Shown: positions 12,180-26,400 of the stretch, piece by piece | How positions within the stretch are numbered: position 1 is the first letter of the stretch | Layout: each line of letters begins with the position of its first letter | Assembly (NCBI GenBank): GCA_037389465.1 | Contig: JAZARR010000213.1 | Span: forward strand, 2,217,501-2,281,500 | Direction: 5' to 3' | DNA length: 64,000 nt | Source: Baylisascaris procyonis | Taxonomy: Eukaryota; Nematoda; Chromadorea; Rhabditida; Ascarididae | Notes under the pieces: generated by a model | What the model saw: only the letters and a program-made list of their open reading frames with translations | What the model was told of the DNA's origin: nothing | The model's database searches: none | Made by a program: the position numbers and the translations under genes

Positions 12180-15100
12180 TAATAATCACGGAGCCAATAA
12201 AAGACAACAAATAAATAAAAAGGAATAACGTTCTTTTCCAGATGTGCAGTTCACCTCGGACAAGTTTCCCAGCAGGAAAGATAAAGAAAACGAGCATCGA
12301 CAAAGAGAAAAACAAAGACGGTTTATAAAGACATTTTAAGAATGGTTTCATTTTTCAACAATTTCAGAAGAATCATTCCACCTGTCATAACTGTTCAGCC
12401 AACGAGGAGATTTTATCACCATATGATTTAATCACTTAAGATGACCGTAACATTCTTTAAAAAAGTTTTTTTAATATTTTTGGTAGAATGAAACATCGAA
12501 AAAATAATTAAAAGTCTCTTTGCTTCAGCATGAAATCCGCTCTCCCATACTGCATAAAATTCACTGTCAACGAAGCGGCAGTTCACAATTGTTTTCTTCC
12601 TAATCTCTACCTAAGAATGCAACACAAACGAAAACTGCACTGCTTCGGATATAACGAATCCCGAGAAAACCGACAAAAATCAACCTAATAAAGCATAAAT
12701 CCCTAACTTATAAATATATAAATCTTTAAATAAAAGAAACGCAGCGTTCCGCCGCGCGCATCGAAACGCATGCAAACATGCCAGAGGCGACGATGCTGCT
12801 CCTCTTGCTTACGAAGCATTTAATCGATAATCGCGCGCTTGCTCTCAGGTCATAGGTCACAAAAGACCGCGCAACTGATAACTCCACTGCGCGTGACAAA
12901 ACGAAAAAAAGAGCGTTATTTGTAAGCGAGGCTGTAACTGCGATACATTAAAAAAATATCTGCTAATAAAGCTATCAATATGTTTGCTAATTGTGGAGTT
13001 GTCGACCACTACTGCAACAATCGAGAAAAGTGTTACTTCTCTCGAAATAAAGGACATTACTTCTATAGACATTTTCGATAAAATTCCTTGAAATTTCACA
13101 TCATGTGACTTGTTTGATGAAATCGTTTCATTCGCTTACTGACTAACGCATATGATAAGATGCATTACGATACACTACAGTAAGACGTGAGATGATTGGT
13201 GTGAAACGTGGAAAAACATAAAGATAGGCGGACAGGATAGAGCAGCAAGCGAAGTGAAAACACGATAGGGATTTGAGAACATAGATCATATCCTCGATGA
13301 CACTCGCTCTCCATGAGTATGCTTCACTAATCAGTCGTCACTATCATAGCGTTGTCATTTAAGTCATTTATATGAGGACATAGATTAGGTATTAGGTATT
13401 AGGATAAATAATTCAACCCCCAGGGGAATCTAAATTCCTCAGCAGGTACACCTGTACAAACATTTCGAAATCGTAAGCCTCCAACCGAGGTGTTTCTCCA
13501 CTTGAAGCCAACACCATTCAAAACTAATCCAGTCTCAACCACAATCTCGTTTCCTCTGGACGTCGTAGTCCCAGTTCAATTGAGTTCTAATCAAAAACAT
13601 CGATTTTCAGAAACTTTATCGACGTTTGCCAGAGATATTTGCGAATAAACTAAGTGAGTTTGATCTCACTTATTAAGAAAAACATTTCATGAAAGACAAC
13701 GAACTGTTTGCAACGTTGCACTCGATTCATCGTCGTAAGCTGTGTCCTCGACCCCCTCAGATCAAGTAAAGCCAACCTCTCAAGAAAAACAAGATAACGT
13801 CTGCATGAAACAGCCTCCCACCTCGTCTCAACAACGGTCTTTGCAGATTTTGCTAACATCAGCTTCAAATAAAAATAGTTACGCTTGAGTCATACTTCCA
13901 AAAGCAATCCTCATAAATGAAACCACGAAGTTGGTAGCTAAAGCCATCTTTTCGAATTACGCACTTCATATTCATATGCGTTCCGTCCGCCACAATGTAG
14001 GATCGTACTTCCCACCGAAAAATTCATCAGCAACCGATTCAACTGGCCGCGTAGAATATGAGATCCTTCATCGTTTGATCCTTCTTGTCCTTCACCAAAC
14101 AAGGTTTTTTCCTCATTTTCATTTGTTAGCAAATAAAATAATAACACAGCATAATGAAAAGGCACATCGAAAGACGAGTGAGAGGGATGGAGAAGAAGAA
14201 AGGTAGTAGAAGAAGGCATGAAAGATTTTCCACCATAGAACTTTGAATCAGCCATAAATCCAAGTCGTAACTGCACCACATTTCTGCACGCAGTAAGGTG
14301 TATTACACTGAGATCACGTTAACATTCCAAGGGAAAACATCGGTAGTGCCCAACCCTTTCTTATTATGTTCAAGTGATACGTCTAATCCCTCTCACCATG
14401 TGAATTCAGCAATCGTGAATAAAAACATAAACAAAACAAAATGATCTCTAGTAACCGATCATGACGAGAAAAGGCAAAACCAGAACATACGATTGCACTC
14501 AAATAGAGAATATCGGAGTGTAAGGGTAAAGGAAAAGCCACATTCACCATCCGAAAACGGGGAGGTTTTTGTAGAGTTCAAATATAAATTGCAGTATGAG
14601 GCTGCTTTCCCTTAGCTACATGAGGAAAAGCGATGCAAGAAATCAGTCTCGTCCGTCCATTTTATTAGATGGGCTGATGCGCATTGAGTGTAATGCCCTC
14701 TCGTCATGAAAAATTTGTGAAGAAATAACACAATGTAAGTGGAATATGTGAAACACAGGGAACAGAAAAGAAACAAGAGTAAAACATAACCAAAGAGTAA
14801 TAAACACATTGGAAAAGAGAATAACTAGAAATAGTTAGAAAAATGGCATCAAACATATAACAAAACTAACGAAAATCAGAACATAAGAAGACAAGTGCAG
14901 GACTTCGGTAGTAGAACCATATTTAGGCACCGTTAGGATGAATGACCATAGTACTGAATAAAATTTTCCAACGACAACCTTCAGCTATTGCCGAACCATG
15001 ATAGCCGAATCAACAAACCAAGAACGATGAGTCATGATAGCTCAATTGGAGCCAAATTGACGAAATAGTAATGAATTCAAAAGATCACCGAAGACCGCAC

Positions 15101-16204
15101 GAATGCGAACAATTACTATCAAATCAATGGATCAACAGCGATATGAGGATCAACTAAGAAACCTCTATCAGAGGAGGTTTCGCCATCCGCAAAGGAAGCC
15201 AGCAAGAAGCCCTCAAATGATTTGCATCAACCAGCCGATAAACGGGAAACATGGCAGAATTACAACAGAGGTGCACAGCCGCTATTCACAGAGTAGATAT
15301 AAGCACACAGCCACATAATTAATAGTCGCCTATCAAAGATCATTCAATCTGAATGCAGGATTGCATGCAAATCTCAGGGCACGGATCACCATCAACCGAA
15401 TAGGCATCCCTTGGAATTGGACCACTTTACTAATGCACCGCTTACATCAAGGCTACTACGATCGGACCCGCACTATGCGAAAAAATCTACTTCTTTATGG
15501 CGAAACTATGAAGAAACAAAGACAAATCAAAAATTTGCACATTAAGCATTGAGATATTCTTGCGCTCATCTGCCGTTACATTGTTTCAAAGGATGTTGCA
15601 GCCATATGGTCACTTGTAAACATCCAAAATGTCCCATCATGAATAAGTACTCCTTCTTTTTGGGAATTCACAACTTTAAAATGAAGCAAATATTTCGGAA
15701 TTTTGTAACAGTAGATCTTATCAACACAACCGTGCAGACTATAAGCCACAATTAGTCAAAAGCGGCCTAACGATAACATCCAAAGTGAACCCGATGACTC
15801 ATGATTCAATGCACCTGGTTTGGGTTAATAAGTGATCACCAAACGGACACCTCCAACCTTACTGCAGTTCACTGCAGTCTTTGAAATGCGAAGGGGCAAA
15901 TTTGGGCATGCTGATTGCGCATTCAGCATAGAATCCGATGAGCTGTTTCGGAATATCAACAATACTGCTTGCCCGCACAGAGTACTTGATGTTCATGGAA
16001 TTAAGAAAATAAGCATCAAAAAAAAAATATTTTGATATGTATTTGCATGTATTTTAACATGTATTTCAATATGTATTTTAATAAAACATGCAAATATTTG
16101 AACATGCGTAGACATATTTGCGGAAAGGAAAACACACAAATTCTTTTATAAAAATAAAGATAGACGGAAGAAATACCACTAAAAGTGATAATCGCTTTCG
16201 ACAT

Positions 16205-16251
<47 letters not shown>

Positions 16252-17257
16252 GAAATTGTATAGCTTGTGTGGCAAATTCTTTCCTTTTCAAAGTGTATAC
16301 TTTCTCGAATGTTATGTGACAAGGGTGTCACAAAATATTATTGAAGAGCAGTAGGGTTCACCTTGGAGTCCACTCTTTCACTCTCTCCTCCATTGCATCA
16401 ATGAGTAGATGAACTGGAACTTCTTTCGAAATCGCACTTAAGCTTCTAATTTGTCCTTGTACAAAGCTTAGGTACAAAATTTAGCTCATTTCCAAATGGT
16501 AATGGATGGAACATCAGAATATGAGTATTCTTACCATAGTCGTTACCGTAGTGAAGAAGATGTGCGACTATAGAAAAACCGCAATGACGTGATTTTCATG
16601 CGACTTAACAAAAACAAAAGCCGAATTCTTATTCCGCCTACAACATTCCTCATCAACAGCTATTAACAAGTTTGCAATTCACTATGCTTTTACACCACAA
16701 AATTTTTTTCGAGGATTCGTTTTTTTCCGGTCCTCTGCTTCTCCTATATCCACCGTCAAATTGTTTCACCTTTGGTTCATTGACAATCCCATGCAATGAA
16801 AGCTGCAAAATTTCCACTACACTAAAAATACCATAAAAGTGTTTGAAATTCATAGCAATCCACAGTGATGTTACGAGGAATATGTTGAAAATTTCTTCAT
16901 TAATAATTTTTTTATTCAGAGAAATTTATTCGAAATCGGTAATATCTCGCAAAAAAAGTCAACAAAATTCTATACGTTCTATTGCTAAAATTTTTTCATT
17001 GTTCATTGTCAATTTTATTTATTAGAGAATTGCCAATAATTTATAAAGATTTAAAGAAAATTGAGAGTGGCTAGATGAAAGATATGATGGAATTGTTGGG
17101 TTTTGGGGATATTCGTTAAGAACATCAAAGTAAGGTGAACTGTTTGGGCAACACTGGCCGCATTACTATGATGCGCAGTTGTTGCGTGGAAAATGAAATT
17201 CAATATGCAGTCGGCAGTCACTTTGATGTAAGAGTCGGCATACGAGACGCTTGCGAC
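12180..17257. other. Long stretch without a supported gene
   Basis: The stretch contains scattered open frames on both strands, for example near 13408-13645 (+), 13938-14279 (-) and 15863-15990 (both strands), with occasional good donor motifs such as CTGCA|GTAAGG at 15863 on the - strand. None could be assembled into a phase-consistent model or matched to a family. A (TA)n run lies at 16207-16247. The right end is the upstream flank of the pappalysin gene. Confidence 0.4.
16207..16247. repeat. (TA)n microsatellite
   Basis: This is an uninterrupted alternating AT tract of about 40 bp. It creates an artificial repeated I-Y open frame on the - strand. Confidence 0.95.
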
Positions 17258-20200
17258 ATGGCTGCTTTTAAGCTCCTCATTCTTATCCTTCTATCCTCTT
17301 CGGCATATCCTTTCCTATCCCATATCAGGTCACAACTTGATAAGGCCAATTCACCTTGCCCAAGGTTTGACTCAATTTTTCATTTATATCCAGACGGATT
17401 ATTTCAGTAGGAGAGGGATCGGAGCATCGGAAAACGAGATTTGGCATCTATTTATAACGGAGATTTCCTCTTTATTAAGGAACTATGAATTATTTGCAAA
17501 GCAAAAAATTCAGTCACTTTCAATGAATCTTCGTAATCATCTGAAAGGATCAAATATCACTGCCTTCAAGATTTGAATATAAGGTCATGCTATGAGTTCC
17601 CGAACTTCACTCATTTTTTCTTTCTAAATGGTCACATCTGTTGCATCGGTGAACAATGCATTCATAAATTCATTGCAATACTAACGCTTCTTAATCAGTG
17701 AGTTCTCCTCAAACAGTGACTGCTATCGGCAATCGAAATAATAACACTCAATGAATTTATATTACATATTCATGATCATTTAGCCGAAACTGAGTAAACA
17801 TTTTGTGCCTTCGGTACGGATTGCTTCATATGCAAATTTACTCTTAGTCTATATCGACGTCTCGATGTTCCTCAATATCTCTCAGAAGGAAAATGCAAAT
17901 ATTTGCACTATACAACTAATTTTTCCATATCAATATGTCTATTTGCAAATGTCGAATTTAATTATTTCTTATATATGCTGCTATACTAAACATATACAAG
18001 TCGTTTTGGTGCTTTATTAACATTCATATATCTTATTGATATATATTTTCTCTCTCATTTCTTTCTAATTAACTTTGCCACCTGTTCTGTCCTAATGTGA
18101 TCTCACTCGCGTGCTTTGACTCAACTGTATTTCACCATTGAGATAATAAAGCACTCTCGAGATCTTCAAATCACTTATATAAATTTGTAAATGTAGCGCA
18201 CGAATATTTCAGTAGGTTAGCAATCGAATCGAATTCAAATCGGATTAGACGTCGATCGGCCGGTGACCCAAATCGTTTTGCAATCTACGTAAACGGATCG
18301 ATCGGTCTTCGTCTAGGCGAATCGGCATGGAAACGATTTGCAAGTCGTATTCGATCTGAACTCTCGATTGAGATGTGGCTACAAATTGAAGGCGGTCAAC
18401 CGGATTCAGCCACTATTCTTGGTGTCGCATTTTGACAATCTATATAACTTAAAAATAATAATTGTAAATAATAACGCAATTTAATTTGCTACAGAAAATG
18501 GATCTATTTTCTGTGGTCAATCGTATTTCCAATCGTCAGCATCTATGCGAAAAGCATTAAAATAATTTCATCCCATTCATTTAAATTCTTTATCGCTTTG
18601 AATCCTTATATTTTTGCATACTGCACTTTGTTAGTATTAATGAATACTTGTTCAACACTTTATATGCAACAAAAGTTCATTGTTTTGGTTTCTGAAAAGC
18701 GAAAAGATGAGAACGAAATGTCTAAATCATAAGATGCACAAAACTCTGATTAATCGATCATTGACCCAAAGGGTAAGTGGAAGATGTGATACATTAATTT
18801 GAATATTAAAAATATATGCACAAAATTAGAAATAGCCCAGTGGAGAAAATTACATTTGTATTATACAATGATTTCTTTCAAAGCCGGAAGAGGAAATGGG
18901 AGATTCATGAAATCATTATCTCCAGCTTACACCAACTTCTTTACCTTTCTTACTGACAGCCATCCACCCTTTGCAGACGTTGACAGTTATTTAGAGATAT
19001 TTGGAATGCATATTATGGAATAGAAAAGAGATGAGAGTTTATCGATTAAAATTTATTATGTTATTATTAATGCAGATAATATATAAATATGGAATTAGAA
19101 AAGGTAATTCAGTGTGAAATTAACGGATGATAATGCAACAAACAAAATAAAACAAATACATCTATAAACGAATGATTTTCACAACGATGACCGAAGTAAT
19201 AGAACTATCAAAAAAAAAACCATAGAAAATCAGATTCTTTAATTTAAAGAAAAAGTGGAAAATGATCGGGTGAAAAATTTTTTTGCAGCGTTGGGTGATA
19301 TATGCGGTAAGAATGCAGCTGCAAGTGTACGCCTTGCAATAGAGGCCGAAGCTGGAGGAGAGCATAAAGCACGTATTGTCGCACAGCTTGCTACGCAAAT
19401 GGCTAATGAGCCTACAACGCTTAAGTTTGTTACAAAAAGCTTATCACATTTTCATTACTGTGTTTAAATTCGATTATTGTAATTAAAAAAGTGTTGTAAA
19501 GCACAAATTTTTAGTGATCTAAAGTTTATCTAAATTTTTATCTACGATGCTCATCTGTGAAGATTTAAGGCGGCAATTTAGAAATGCAAAAATTTAGAGA
19601 GCATTAATTTTGCAGATGAAAGGTTTATAGGTAGTCGATGCACAGATCTGCAGATGGAGACTGTAGACGGGGTTGCTGTATTCATAAAAGTAATGATGAT
19701 CCAAATACATCTTATGTCTTTGGAACATAATAGTTGAGTCAAGACATATTAGTGTTTTATCTGATGAGAATAAAGCTAAAAGGAATAGAAATGAATATAC
19801 CAATGAATATGAATAATATGCAAGTTATTACTACAATTTTTTGAAACTATTCGAATTTCTCAGAAGTTTTTTTTTTGAATTTAGTCAGCAAACCTCATTC
19901 TCGTCAAAAAATTCAATGTCGATCCGAAGGCATTTTCTTCGAAAAAGAATTTTATTTCGATGTGGAGAAATTATCATCGAGATGAAAATATTTATATATC
20001 ATATATTTAGGAGTGATTTATCATGGTCTGCGGATGAATGGATTCGAATCTCAATCGCCTATAATGGACATGAATTCTTTCTCTATATCAATGGCGCTCG
20101 TGTAGCTAAATCACGCAAACAGGCAATTTTTATTTACGGAAGAAAATTTTTTTCTAAACTTATACTCTTAATTCATACTCATTTTCGGCATTGAAAATTT

Positions 20201-21016
20201 GGGAAAAATTTGTGAAACTGATTGAGTCTTGATTATCATTTGAATTGATAAGAAGTATGCAATGATGAATTGAGTAATAAAAAATTTTCTACATATTTAT
20301 GAAGTACTTATTTGTGCCACAATACGCAGGGTTATTTAATTTATTTTCTGCGATTTGTTATTGGTGATACAAATTTATCATAGCATTGCTCACTATCACT
20401 TATTACTCGAAGCATATCTTCTCTGAACCGACTTTAATGGTCACAAGTGGATATTATTGTTCTTCAGTTCTCCTCTTCATTACTACTGTCTTGGTCTCTT
20501 GGCCATTTCTAGATCTAACGAAATGAAACATTTCTGAAGGTAGTCTGAAAGCGGAGAAGAGACGGCCTTTTTGACCACTTTAGGAAAAAAATGTTTTTAA
20601 AGATGAACAAATAATCTTTCAAGATGAACAAATAATCTTTCAAGATGAACAAATAATCTAGTATCGTCTTCAAGATCTCTCACTTAAAATGATGTTACGG
20701 GTTATTCAAGCAATATTTAATCCCATTCTATGAAATCTTTTAATTATTGCATACGTTTCAATTATTATATGAATATTAATTAGATGGACACAGTCAGGTG
20801 CAATCTATTCATTAGTTCGAAGTGCATGTAAACGACTCTTCATCGCAACCGATGGTCGTCATTACGGTCATCAAGAATTTGTTGGTTTCCGTGGTTCAAT
20901 CGGTAGTATTCGAATCTCCGATCATTATCTCAAGCATTCAGAGATTGTTCGTGAAATATGGCCATATATTATTTTCGAAGATCACTTCGCAACACTTCAT
21001 CAATGGAGAACTGTTG
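17258..21016 (+). CDS. Pappalysin 5' part: signal peptide, propeptide, laminin-G-like module
   Basis: This covers exons 1-5 (residues 1-262). The ATG at 17258 is chosen because a hydrophobic run, FKLLILILLSSSAYPF, follows at once; an in-frame ATG at 17135 would add 41 residues ahead of it. Exon 1 has two possible donors, ATCAG|GTCACA (17328) and CCAAG|GTTTGA (17364), both phase 2, so either joins exon 2 in frame. Exon 2 carries RIRRR followed by SAG, a furin-type site where vertebrate PAPP-A also has a propeptide cleavage, then the EMWLQIEGGQ strand typical of the laminin-G-like module. Exon 4 (20011-20122) ends at ...AAACAG|GC, a non-canonical donor supported by ungapped agreement with the vertebrate protein across the junction. 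Confidence 0.85.
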
Positions 21017-23427
21017 GTAATACTAACCTTTAATTTAATTATGTATTAAATAATAATAATTGTATAATTTATGCATAATATTATGAAAAATTTTCGAAAA
21101 TATGCTGAATAAAGTTTTATCGCTGAGGAGATATGCGAAAAAATTCTTAAAATTTGCTTTGTTTTATTTCGGCAAAAAAGAATCCATTCAAGCTTCGAAA
21201 ATCCAACGATAACGTCTATTATATTTGAAGCACCTCATTCTACTCTTGAGTTGTCTCGCTATACAACAGAAGCACTTAGCACTTCCTTCATCCGAACCAC
21301 TTGAAAGATTTTATTTATTTCTTCAATACTAAATGCAGAAATAAAATGGAACTATATTTTGATGTGTCTGATAAGTAGCTCTTAAAACTATTGCCTACAT
21401 GAGAAATTAAAACAATTTGATGAATAAATAAAATTCTGTAGATAAGAGTAGACAAGATGGAATAAATAAATGCGAAATTATGAAAACTATAGGTAAAAAT
21501 TGAAACGCCTCACAACAAATCTCCATAATGTGGAAAAAAATTAAACGGATTCGCAGCATGTTTGATTTTTTTTTCCATTTGAATTGAAAAATCGAGAAAA
21601 TTTCCAGCAAAGAAGAGTTTTTGCAATAAATGAAATTTTCAGAAGAACATTATTGTCAAGCATTGGATAGCGTAAAGCGATTACGCCATGAGATGCTTAT
21701 TTGAATTAAGAATGCGTCCTACAGCGAATGTCTGTTTGTTGTTGATGCATTATTATCGACGATTATTTAGAGCGATATAAAAATGTTTAAACATAGTGAA
21801 TTCAGGTATTGATGAAGGTCTCCAACATCTAACGATCGATAACGACGATGACCCATTAGACGTTGAAATACCGGCATGTGGTCAAACTGTATGCGACAAT
21901 CCACAAATTATTCTCAATTATCAAAAATATGCACATATGAGATCACTTAAAGTGTTGCGATATCGCGTCATCGTCGTCACAAATGACGATGGAAGGTGTG
22001 TTGAAGCTAATCATCAATTTCAATATGAATTGCTCTTGGTCGGGGACATTGGCTTGACTGGTAAGAGAGTGCACTAGCAGAACGAAGCGACTGGTTCAAA
22101 TCCCACTACTATGGGCGCAGCTTTGCATCATTCTTTGTACATTATGAATCCGAATTTCATATTTCCTATAGAAAGAAGCACCTAGCAAAGTCTAATTACT
22201 GTAATAAAAGGCGTTATTCCATTCGCTTACGCTTTGCTCTCTGAAACTGTAAAACACCGAAAAGTCGACTCGTAGCAAATTTCTAGCAATTTGTTATACT
22301 GTAGGTGATGAATAGACAGTAATATTTACTCGTTTAGTGGAAACGTGTTTCAGTGATCCGATCGTTAGTAACGAACAAATCGACGCACAACATACCGCAT
22401 TGACGTCTGCTTTTGCGCCACATAACATCAGGTTCAAAGTTTTTCATTGTCAATACAAATAGTTGAGAAATATGTTGAATGTAAACTTAAATCCTTACTG
22501 AAAAATTGAACTGACACATTGAATATTCTTATATCCAAATATTTCTCACGCATGCCAATGGAAATGATTTCCTTTAGGCAGTACTAACTCTCCATTAGCA
22601 TAGACCACAATATGAAAACGTTAAAGATAAAAAATGATGCTTAACTTCAACATTCTCGTCTCAGTGAGGTCACTAGACAGGCGGAAGTGCTTCGCACGAC
22701 GAGGCAAAACAATCTGATCAGAGCATACTCACATCCGATCCTCGTTAAGCGATTCGAAACGTGAAACATGCGAGAGAAAATTTGCATAAGCGTGCACGAA
22801 TGCGACATCGTCATAAAATACTTTATAAATGCAATCTGCAAGTAGATTTTTGCAAATGCAATCTTGCAATTGCAGTGTTGCAAAAGAAACATTAAAAACG
22901 CCTATAATATTGCAGTTGGAAACGCGAGCTAATTGAGATAAGAAATTCATCGTTACGCCGTAAAACTATTGTTTTCGGATGTCGTTCTTCGTTAATCGGA
23001 AATAATCGATGCGATATTGAATGTCGACATCCAATAACGGGTGATGATGGTGGAGATTGCAAACAAAATGTTATTGCTTATATTTATTCAATTGATACGT
23101 TTTTCATGTGATACATTATAGCCAAATTTGCATATTTAAAGTTTAAAAATTCGCACATGCTTATTTTGCATTGCTATTTCATTGAATCTATGTGAATTTG
23201 TTTTATTTACTTTAGATATAAACAGAAAATGTTATCAGTATGTAGCGTAGCAGAATTGCATTTATTTGCATATATCATAATCCTACCACAATTTCCCTCA
23301 TTCTTTCCCGGGCACCTCTAACTAACAGTGGAAAATAATCTCTATAAAATCTAAGGTGTTTTTTATTTTTATATTTTTCTCCATTTTTATTTAGAGTTTT
23401 AGGCTAATTTTCTCGAGGGACAGGTGC

Positions 23428-23475
<48 letters not shown>

Positions 23476-26400
23476 AAGTAAGTTTATGCGTTTCAATTAG
23501 AATATTGATGAAAAGTAGTTATAGTCGTTACTGTTGAGCGTAATTGAAGAGTGAATGTGCGAAACAAATGGCAAGTAATAAGAGATGCGATGTGGAATGC
23601 AATACTCGTGAGTATAATTGGGATAACGGTGAATGTTGTGGTGAGCATGACCCTGATGGTAATCGCTACTGTATCGACCCAAGTTCACCATACAGGTTAC
23701 ATCTACTTACCTTTGTCATTGCGATGATTCCGCCATTTGATTAGAAGCTTCATCATCCTATTTGATGATCTACTATTAAATGAAATATTTTATTCGTGAG
23801 AAGAGTTAGCTAAGTTAGGAAATATTTCAACCGTGTGGAAGAAGCTTGCTAATCGACGGAAAGCTTCAGTTATGATTTGAAGACTGATGGAGGTGATCTG
23901 AATAGATGGGAAATTCAAATGCAACTCTTGCAAGAGTTTATGTTACAGAGTGTACGGGATAAATAAGAGCTCGACGCTCACTTTGTAAGGCCTAAATAAA
24001 AACAGGAACCCTTTATGCAAGTGCAAGCCAATAGCCGTGACCGTACTCGAGTTATTAAACCTATTCTACAAAACAATTAAAATGGAAAACTGGAACCAAT
24101 AAAATAGTAATCAATAAGGATACAACTTTATAAAAGTACTAAATGTTTTCAAGCATTTCATTTGGAATATAACCTTAAGAAACAACTTAATGTAAATTCT
24201 TCGTAAGTCGATAATATATTTATTTTATGGTTTATTGATATAATAGTTTAATTTGAAAAAAAAAAACAAATTACAGACGTTATATAAATGTGGACGAATA
24301 TAAAGAATTAATTGCACTGAATAATGAAAATTGTTTAAATGTTCAACTTGCTGATTGGAATGCTATCGATTTAATTGGATTATCGACATTTCCATGGGAG
24401 AAGGAAATTTATAGTAATCAAGGTGGTATATTATTACGTCCCGATCGATTCGGTTCACAGAGTCAAATCAATAATCTTATTCACGAGATTGGCCATGTGC
24501 TTGGATTATGGCATGTTCATCATGGTGTTAGTGAAGTGCCTTGTGGTGATCGTTGCCAAGAAACGGTACCTTCAATGATTACTGGTATGTCAGCATTTTA
24601 ATTACAACAATACTCATTTGGATAGGACAATCAATTACAGTATAAATTAGACAACGTAGTTAACTGCTGCGAGAATAATGCATCACCATCATTACCTCAT
24701 CAATGATCACGTTATCATTTCTATTATCGATAGCACATCTGAGAGGATGTCCTTATTATATCATTCTAAACTTCAATGATATACCTTTATATATATGTAT
24801 AAACAGGTAAATAGCCGACGGCTATTTACCTGTTTCCCAATGCCAAATCCACAGAAACATATATTATTAGAAAATAAGTAATGAAAGAGCTTCTTATTAG
24901 TGTGTAGCCCATTGGATTCTAATAATTCTGTTTTTGTCTCCGTAATATTTTATAGACGTTATATAAAATTATTTAATGAATAAATATAATAATTTTTATA
25001 GGTGATCTTGTTAACGATACAAATCCAACCATAAAGAATACACATTGTTCGGATCCAAGCGATGCAAGCCCATGTGACAATCGTCGTTTTATGAATACAC
25101 CTTATCGAAATTTTATGAGTTATGCAGGTGAGATTAGATTTTTTGGAACCAGCAAATCGTTATTTTGTTTGTGACAATTCATATCATACTATATCCCCTC
25201 TATATCTTACGATCAGTTGCGCTGAAAAATGCACCGATCCTGGATGTCTAAGTTAGAGTCTGAAGAACGTCCAGATTCTAAGAAATTCTAAGGTCGCAAT
25301 CTCCATGTCAAGATAAAGTCTCCGATGCTAGATAATTTGAAGAAACATCATCAACCTGGATGCGTAGTAAACTCCCAACTAAGCTCCTATCCTTATTGTC
25401 ATCATTTAAAATCATCTGATCGAGTTCGTAAACTTCTCCTTGAGCTCAATTTTTCTCCGTTGATCTTCATAGCACAGGCTTGTTCTTTCATTGCAACAAA
25501 TTGAGGTCTCCATTGTTGTGACATCGAACCGTATAAGAGAAGTCTTCGTTATCGCCTTCAAATCCTACCCAGTGGGTACTCAAATAAAGCAAATATTTCG
25601 TTTACAGCGGGCGCATGCTCAAATACTTTCACTTCACAACAAGTGGCTCGAATGCATTGCTACGCAGATATGAAATATAAAAATTGGATGGAAACAACTA
25701 CACCAACAAGTTACCATATCCCACTTGCACCTCGTATCATCCCTCTCGGTGATCCACAAAAATCCACATCCATCTCTATAGTAAGTTTCATTCGGTAATT
25801 ATTTTCAACTTCATTCGGTAATTACTAGTATCCACTATGAATGAGGATTTATCGAGACAAAATAAGCGATGATTGATCACTCGAGAACAAAACTGAAAAA
25901 GGGTATGGGAAAGGCAATAAGGTCCTAGAGAGTGGCTACCTAGAATCACTAAAAATTTTTCAGGATCTCCTCCCCCCCCCCCCACTTTTCAAAAAAAATC
26001 AGGAACGACAACTTTTGCGGAAGAAAGAAACATGAACAATTCGCATGGCGTCATATTCACAGTGATAATTTACTAACTACACATTCTCATCCCCAAAAAA
26101 CTTTACTGCTTCTTCTGTAACATTATTCTACCCATGGGGAAGTTCGACTTTTTGACGCAACATCCACGCTGTTTGCAATAATTCAAAAATTTTTCAACTA
26201 AAATCATACAGCTAGTGCATCATCAAAAACACCACATCAAGTGTTGAAGAGCAGACTTGGACCCTTTTCAGAACATTAAATTTCAATATAAAATACTAAG
26301 ATCACCAAAATAAAAAACTAAAGCATAAGTTATTCCCTAATACCACCTCTGAGCAATTCGTCAATTTATTTGATTCATTAAGCTTTCGCTTTCAAGTCAG

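Noticed and set aside
13386..13406. TTAGGTATTAGGTATTAGG, resembling a telomere repeat
   Set aside because: The unit is seven bases (TTAGGTA), not the nematode TTAGGC, and only about three copies occur.
13938..14279. 113-codon - strand frame overlapped by a 91-codon + frame
   Set aside because: Open on both strands with no domain, splice chain or recognised similarity; most likely low stop density.
22061..22077. Strong GTAAGAG donor at the end of a longer version of pappalysin exon 6
   Set aside because: It gives phase 1, which fits no downstream exon. The donor after 21995 gives phase 2 and continues the conserved VTNDDG-DPIVSNEQID reading.
22045..22130. tRNA-like string (GGTTCAAATCCCAC with a D-arm-like segment before it)
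   Set aside because: The T-stem does not pair and no acceptor stem closes. It is intronic and at best a degenerate tRNA-derived fragment.
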